Below are positions 42,316 through 44,982 of a DNA stretch of 44,982 nt, in pieces. Made by a program: the position numbers and the translations under genes. Source of the DNA: Deltaproteobacteria bacterium. GTDB lineage: Bacteria; Desulfobacterota; Syntrophia; Syntrophales; JAFGHS01. Under the pieces are notes generated by a model. That model was not told the origin of the DNA. It saw only the letters and a program-made list of their open reading frames with translations, and made no database searches. Numbering within the stretch: the stretch's first letter is position 1; every line of letters starts with the position of its first letter. The DNA lies in NCBI GenBank assembly GCA_016930075.1, contig JAFGHS010000168.1, positions 1 through 44,982 of the forward strand, given 5' to 3'.

Positions 42316-44031
42316 TTATACATTGCGCACTTTTTTTGCCTTGCCTTTGAATTCATCGATCCTTTTGCGGATGGCAATCTTGTCGAACTTGCCGACACTC
42401 GTTTTTGGGACGTCGTCAATGAAGGCAATATAAACGGGAAGCATCCATTTTGTTATCTTTCCCGCCTCAACGCCTTCCTTTTGCAGGAACGTCAGAATAT
42501 CTTCCTCCTTTTCCGTGGCGTTGGGCATCTTTTTGATGAGGGCCATGGGGATTTCTCCCCACTTATCATCGGGGACGCCTACATAGGTCGCCTCCAGAAC
42601 GAACGGCGCATTGCCCGTTAAATTCTCAAGCAGAACAGTCGGCACCATTTCCGAGCCGCTGCGGATGACGTCCGTGATGCGGTCTGCAATGATGATGTAG
42701 TGATCTTTATCGATCTTGGCTGCGTCGCCCGTATGGAACCAGCCGTCCCGCCATGCCTGCGCCGATTTTTCCGGATCTTTATAATAGCGGTCCATGATCC
42801 AGTGGCCTCTTAAAATGATTTCGCCGATGGTTTCGTTGTCATGAGGGACGTCGTTGCCTTTTTCGTCAACGACGCGGGCGTCGATGGCAGGCATTAAAGG
42901 CATGCCCGTTTTGACCAGGATCTTGTCGACTTCCTCTCTCGGCCAGTCCACCATGTAGCGCCTGGGACCAGCGGCGATGGCGCCGGCCATGGTTTCCGTC
43001 ATGCCGTAGCCGGAGCCGGTCCGCATCTGGGGAAAATACTTTTCCGCTTTCTGCTTGAGGCCCAGGGGCAGGGCGCCGCCGCCGATGGCGATGCCGAGAA
43101 GGCTGCTCAAATCCCATTTATCGAGGTCTTTATATTCGAGAAGCATCGCCAGCATGGTGGGCACCATCATGGCCCCCGTCACTTTTTCATTCTGGACAAG
43201 TTCACAGAAGCTCTCCGGCGTGAAGTTGCCGGGGAAGACAATCTTGGCGCAGCCCCACACGCTGGAGAAGGGCGCCCCCCAGGCATGGATGTGGAATAGG
43301 GGCACGTTCATCATGGGGATGGCCTGATTGGGGCGCTCCGGATCCCACGGCAGTCGCACCATCGTAGCAGCCAGGGCCATGCCGTGGACGCAATGCAGAT
43401 ATATCTGGCGATTGGTAAACAGGACGCCTTTGGGCAGGCCCGTGGTCCCTGTCGTATAATACAGGACGGCCTCGGTGTCTTCATGTAAATCGGGCCAGTC
43501 ATAGATCGTCGGCTCGTCCTTGATCAGTTCTTCGTATTCGTAGAGCGGCTCGATCTTTGTCTTGGGAAGGCCGGGCTTTTCCGATATATAGATGAATTTT
43601 TCAACCGACGGTTTTATCCGGTCGTACAGCAGTTCGACCAGGGGGAGAAGAATATCGTCAAACAGGACGATTTTGTCCTCGCCGTGTGTAATGGTGTAGG
43701 CCATGTGATCCAGAGACAGCCTGATATTGATGGGATGGGAGACGGCGCCCGAACAGATGGAGGCATAAATGGCTTCCATGTGCCAGTGATGATTGAGCGA
43801 CATGGTCGCTATTTTGTCCCCTTGCCGCACACCCAGTTTATTTAAGGCATGGGCCAGTTGGCAGGTGCGCTCGTGCCATTGCCGCCAGGTGAAACGGAAG
43901 TACTTGCCTGCGGCGTTTCTGTAAACGATGGCGTCATCGTCAGGGACAAGAGACAGCGGCCTTTTCATAAAGCTTTTCACCAGCAACGGGTAGTTCCTGC
44001 TGTACTGCGGATAGTAATTCTTATCAGTCAT
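42316..44031 (-). CDS. AMP-forming fatty-acyl-CoA ligase
   Basis: A 571-residue acyl-CoA synthetase of the ANL superfamily. The P-loop-like motif YYTTGTTGLPKGVLF, the GSGYGMTET motif, WFHTGDAAKID and the C-terminal catalytic Lys in PKTSVGKFDK are all present, so both half-reactions (adenylation, thioester formation) should work. It resembles medium/long-chain FadD-like ligases (AlkK type). Fatty-acid activation suits a syntrophic acid degrader. The ATG follows a purine-rich AAGGGGAAGAAG. The tail KGKAKKVRNV is basic. Confidence 0.9.
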   Translation of the reverse strand: MTDKNYYPQYSRNYPLLVKSFMKRPLSLVPDDDAIVYRNAAGKYFRFTWRQWHERTCQLAHALNKLGVRQGDKIATMSLNHHWHMEAIYASICSGAVSHPINIRLSLDHMAYTITHGEDKIVLFDDILLPLVELLYDRIKPSVEKFIYISEKPGLPKTKIEPLYEYEELIKDEPTIYDWPDLHEDTEAVLYYTTGTTGLPKGVLFTNRQIYLHCVHGMALAATMVRLPWDPERPNQAIPMMNVPLFHIHAWGAPFSSVWGCAKIVFPGNFTPESFCELVQNEKVTGAMMVPTMLAMLLEYKDLDKWDLSSLLGIAIGGGALPLGLKQKAEKYFPQMRTGSGYGMTETMAGAIAAGPRRYMVDWPREEVDKILVKTGMPLMPAIDARVVDEKGNDVPHDNETIGEIILRGHWIMDRYYKDPEKSAQAWRDGWFHTGDAAKIDKDHYIIIADRITDVIRSGSEMVPTVLLENLTGNAPFVLEATYVGVPDDKWGEIPMALIKKMPNATEKEEDILTFLQKEGVEAGKITKWMLPVYIAFIDDVPKTSVGKFDKIAIRKRIDEFKGKAKKVRNV

Positions 44032-44140
44032 TCTTCTTCCCCTTTCTTAAGTAATCATTATTTAGACTTACGCATCAAGTCTTGACATATTCCGGGTATT
44101 CTGTGAATTCCTGATCAATCAGTTACATCTGAGAGGTCTT

Positions 44141-44233
44141 ATGGACCCAACGGCGGTACCGCATAACAGTCTGCTGCGCAAAATGAGCGCAACGCCGGAC
44201 GTTATGAAAGATTACTGTAAGTTGAATTGCTGA
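44141..44233 (+). CDS. Possible 30-residue small protein
   Basis: ATG at 44141 preceded by GAGAGG gives a 30-residue frame (start MDPTAVPHN, end DYCKLNC). No homology is known to me, and its 3' end overlaps the DUF3467 gene on the other strand by 22 bases. It may be chance. Confidence 0.2.
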   Translation: MDPTAVPHNSLLRKMSATPDVMKDYCKLNC

Positions 44234-44505
44234 TCGCCCGTATCGATGACCTTGATTTCCCCGTATTTTTCTTCATATTGCTGCACGTTGTTCATCAAGG
44301 CTTCAATCATTCGTTTGGCATGTCCCGGACTGACGATGATTCTTGATACGAGATGCGTGCCGTTTGGCGAGTTCATGAGCCAGTCGATCATGAATTCATC
44401 CGGACTGTGGGCGATGAACATTAAATTGCTGTATCGACCGCGCGAGATTTCATCGGTCGTATTGACCTGTATTTGCTGTGGCTGCTGCGGGTCTGATTTG
44501 ATCAT
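44212..44505 (-). CDS. DUF3467 protein
   Basis: A 97-residue protein of the DUF3467 family, recognised by EISRGRYSNLMFIAHSPDEF, then IDWLMNSPNGTHLVSRIIVSPGHAKRM near the middle. The family is widespread and uncharacterised; members are small soluble proteins. ATG at 44505 is chosen because GGAGGA lies seven bases upstream; a longer frame to 44715 would add an unrelated low-complexity segment. It stands alone between the acyl-CoA ligase and the chemotaxis receptor. Confidence 0.85.
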   Translation of the reverse strand: MIKSDPQQPQQIQVNTTDEISRGRYSNLMFIAHSPDEFMIDWLMNSPNGTHLVSRIIVSPGHAKRMIEALMNNVQQYEEKYGEIKVIDTGDQQFNLQ

Positions 44506-44783
44506 ATCCTCCTCCTTGGGTGCGCTATTATTCAAGTTTAAAATTAAAAAATCAACCAATAAAGCGGACGGCTTTGCAAATAATTCGGTTGTCTGCCGGT
44601 TCGGGGGATTGAGGACCGTTCCCCCCCCCCCGGTGTTTCCTGGGCAGGATGCCGCAGGCGCAGGAAAAAGCATGAATACCGTAAGATAATTCGGTTGCCT
44701 GTTGAAAGTCGGCATTGCGGCAGGCGCTGAGCAGGGAATTTTTTCAAGATCATTTTTAATGATCCCTGACCAGACGAATATGG
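44506..44783. other. Intergenic region with a poly-C run
   Basis: No gene is seen. A run of ten or eleven C lies at about 44622-44632 and is prone to sequencing or replication slippage. The A/T-rich part next to the DUF3467 start (44520-44560) may carry its promoter. Confidence 0.4.
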
Positions 44784-44982
44784 TTAAAGACCCCGCCGGT
44801 TCTTGGGTCTGGGGATTTCAACCTTCGAGACGGACGACGCATGAGAATCGGGCATCTTCACGGCAATCTCCTTGGAAAGGATGAACCCTTCCGTAGATAA
44901 CTGCAATCCTTCGGCGCTGTTGGTCAACATCTGGCTGGAATGGGCCAGGTCTCCCACAAGGACCGCATTTTGCTGAACAATG
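44784..44982 (-). CDS. Methyl-accepting chemotaxis protein, C-terminal end (partial)
   Basis: The frame runs in from the right edge and stops at 44784-44786. It reads IVQQNAVLVGDLAHSSQML and then an Leu/Phe heptad up to LQLSTEGFILS, the end of the MCP signalling coiled coil (the usual form is QQNA.LVEE...S..L......L...V..F). The last 30 residues (ending PRPKNRRGL) are a flexible tail, without the NWETF pentapeptide that tethers CheR. The N-terminal sensor part lies outside the window, so the ligand is unknown. Confidence 0.8.
   Translation of the reverse strand, partial: IVQQNAVLVGDLAHSSQMLTNSAEGLQLSTEGFILSKEIAVKMPDSHASSVSKVEIPRPKNRRGL

Overview
The window looks like a chromosome segment of a strict anaerobe close to the Syntrophales / former Deltaproteobacteria (Syntrophus- or Smithella-like). 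The clues are a glutaconyl-CoA decarboxylase alpha subunit, several acyl-CoA genes (AMP-forming acyl-CoA ligase, NDP-forming acyl-CoA synthetase, hotdog thioesterase, crotonase-fold protein), a PilT pair, and two genes that read through an in-frame UGA as selenocysteine. The taxon is an inference from gene content, not from a marker gene. I found no rRNA, tRNA, prophage or CRISPR array.

Layout. 1-550: the end of an IS21-like element, two copies of a small inverted-repeat element and a C/T-rich tandem repeat. 555-1634: RdgC-like protein. 1736-6912 (minus): a MacA-MacB-permease-TolC tripartite export operon with a carboxymuconolactone-decarboxylase-like gene upstream. 7838-9786: promoter, gcdA, terminator. 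9890-11199: a HesB/IscA-like selenoprotein and a TPR protein. 11165-14099 (minus): two PilT-type ATPases and a phosphoacceptor-less receiver protein with octapeptide repeats. 14241-16108: leuA behind a leucine-rich leader peptide and an attenuator hairpin. 16257-18383: selD, itself a selenoprotein, divergent from a selenium-associated LysR regulator. 18435-24838: thrC, a four-PAS diguanylate cyclase, a Nudix hydrolase and an orphan peptide-binding lipoprotein. 24937-28759: a YihY/cNMP-binding fusion, pyruvate kinase and a TetR regulator with a visible operator. 28790-32316: crotonase-fold protein, nitronate-monooxygenase-like protein and a B12/radical-SAM protein. 32309-33736 (minus): two uncharacterised genes. 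34019-37377: PiT phosphate transporter, then a thiM-thiE-HAD operon. 37648-42218: NDP-forming acyl-CoA synthetase, TlpA-CcdA thiol-redox pair and thioesterase. 42316-44982: acyl-CoA ligase, DUF3467 protein and the C-terminal end of a chemotaxis receptor.

How it fits together. SelD makes the selenophosphate needed for selenocysteine, including the residue in SelD itself and the one in the HesB-like protein, so the window holds both a selenium-pathway enzyme and a client. The acyl-CoA genes suit growth by fatty- or aromatic-acid degradation. The leucine leader is a clear regulatory prediction: ribosome stalling at a dense run of Leu codons would control read-through of the hairpin before leuA. 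The most unusual features are the two UGA-containing genes (easily missed or mis-started by automatic annotation), the leu attenuator, the pseudo-receiver in the pilT operon, the HAD protein coupled to thiE, and the membrane/cNMP fusion.
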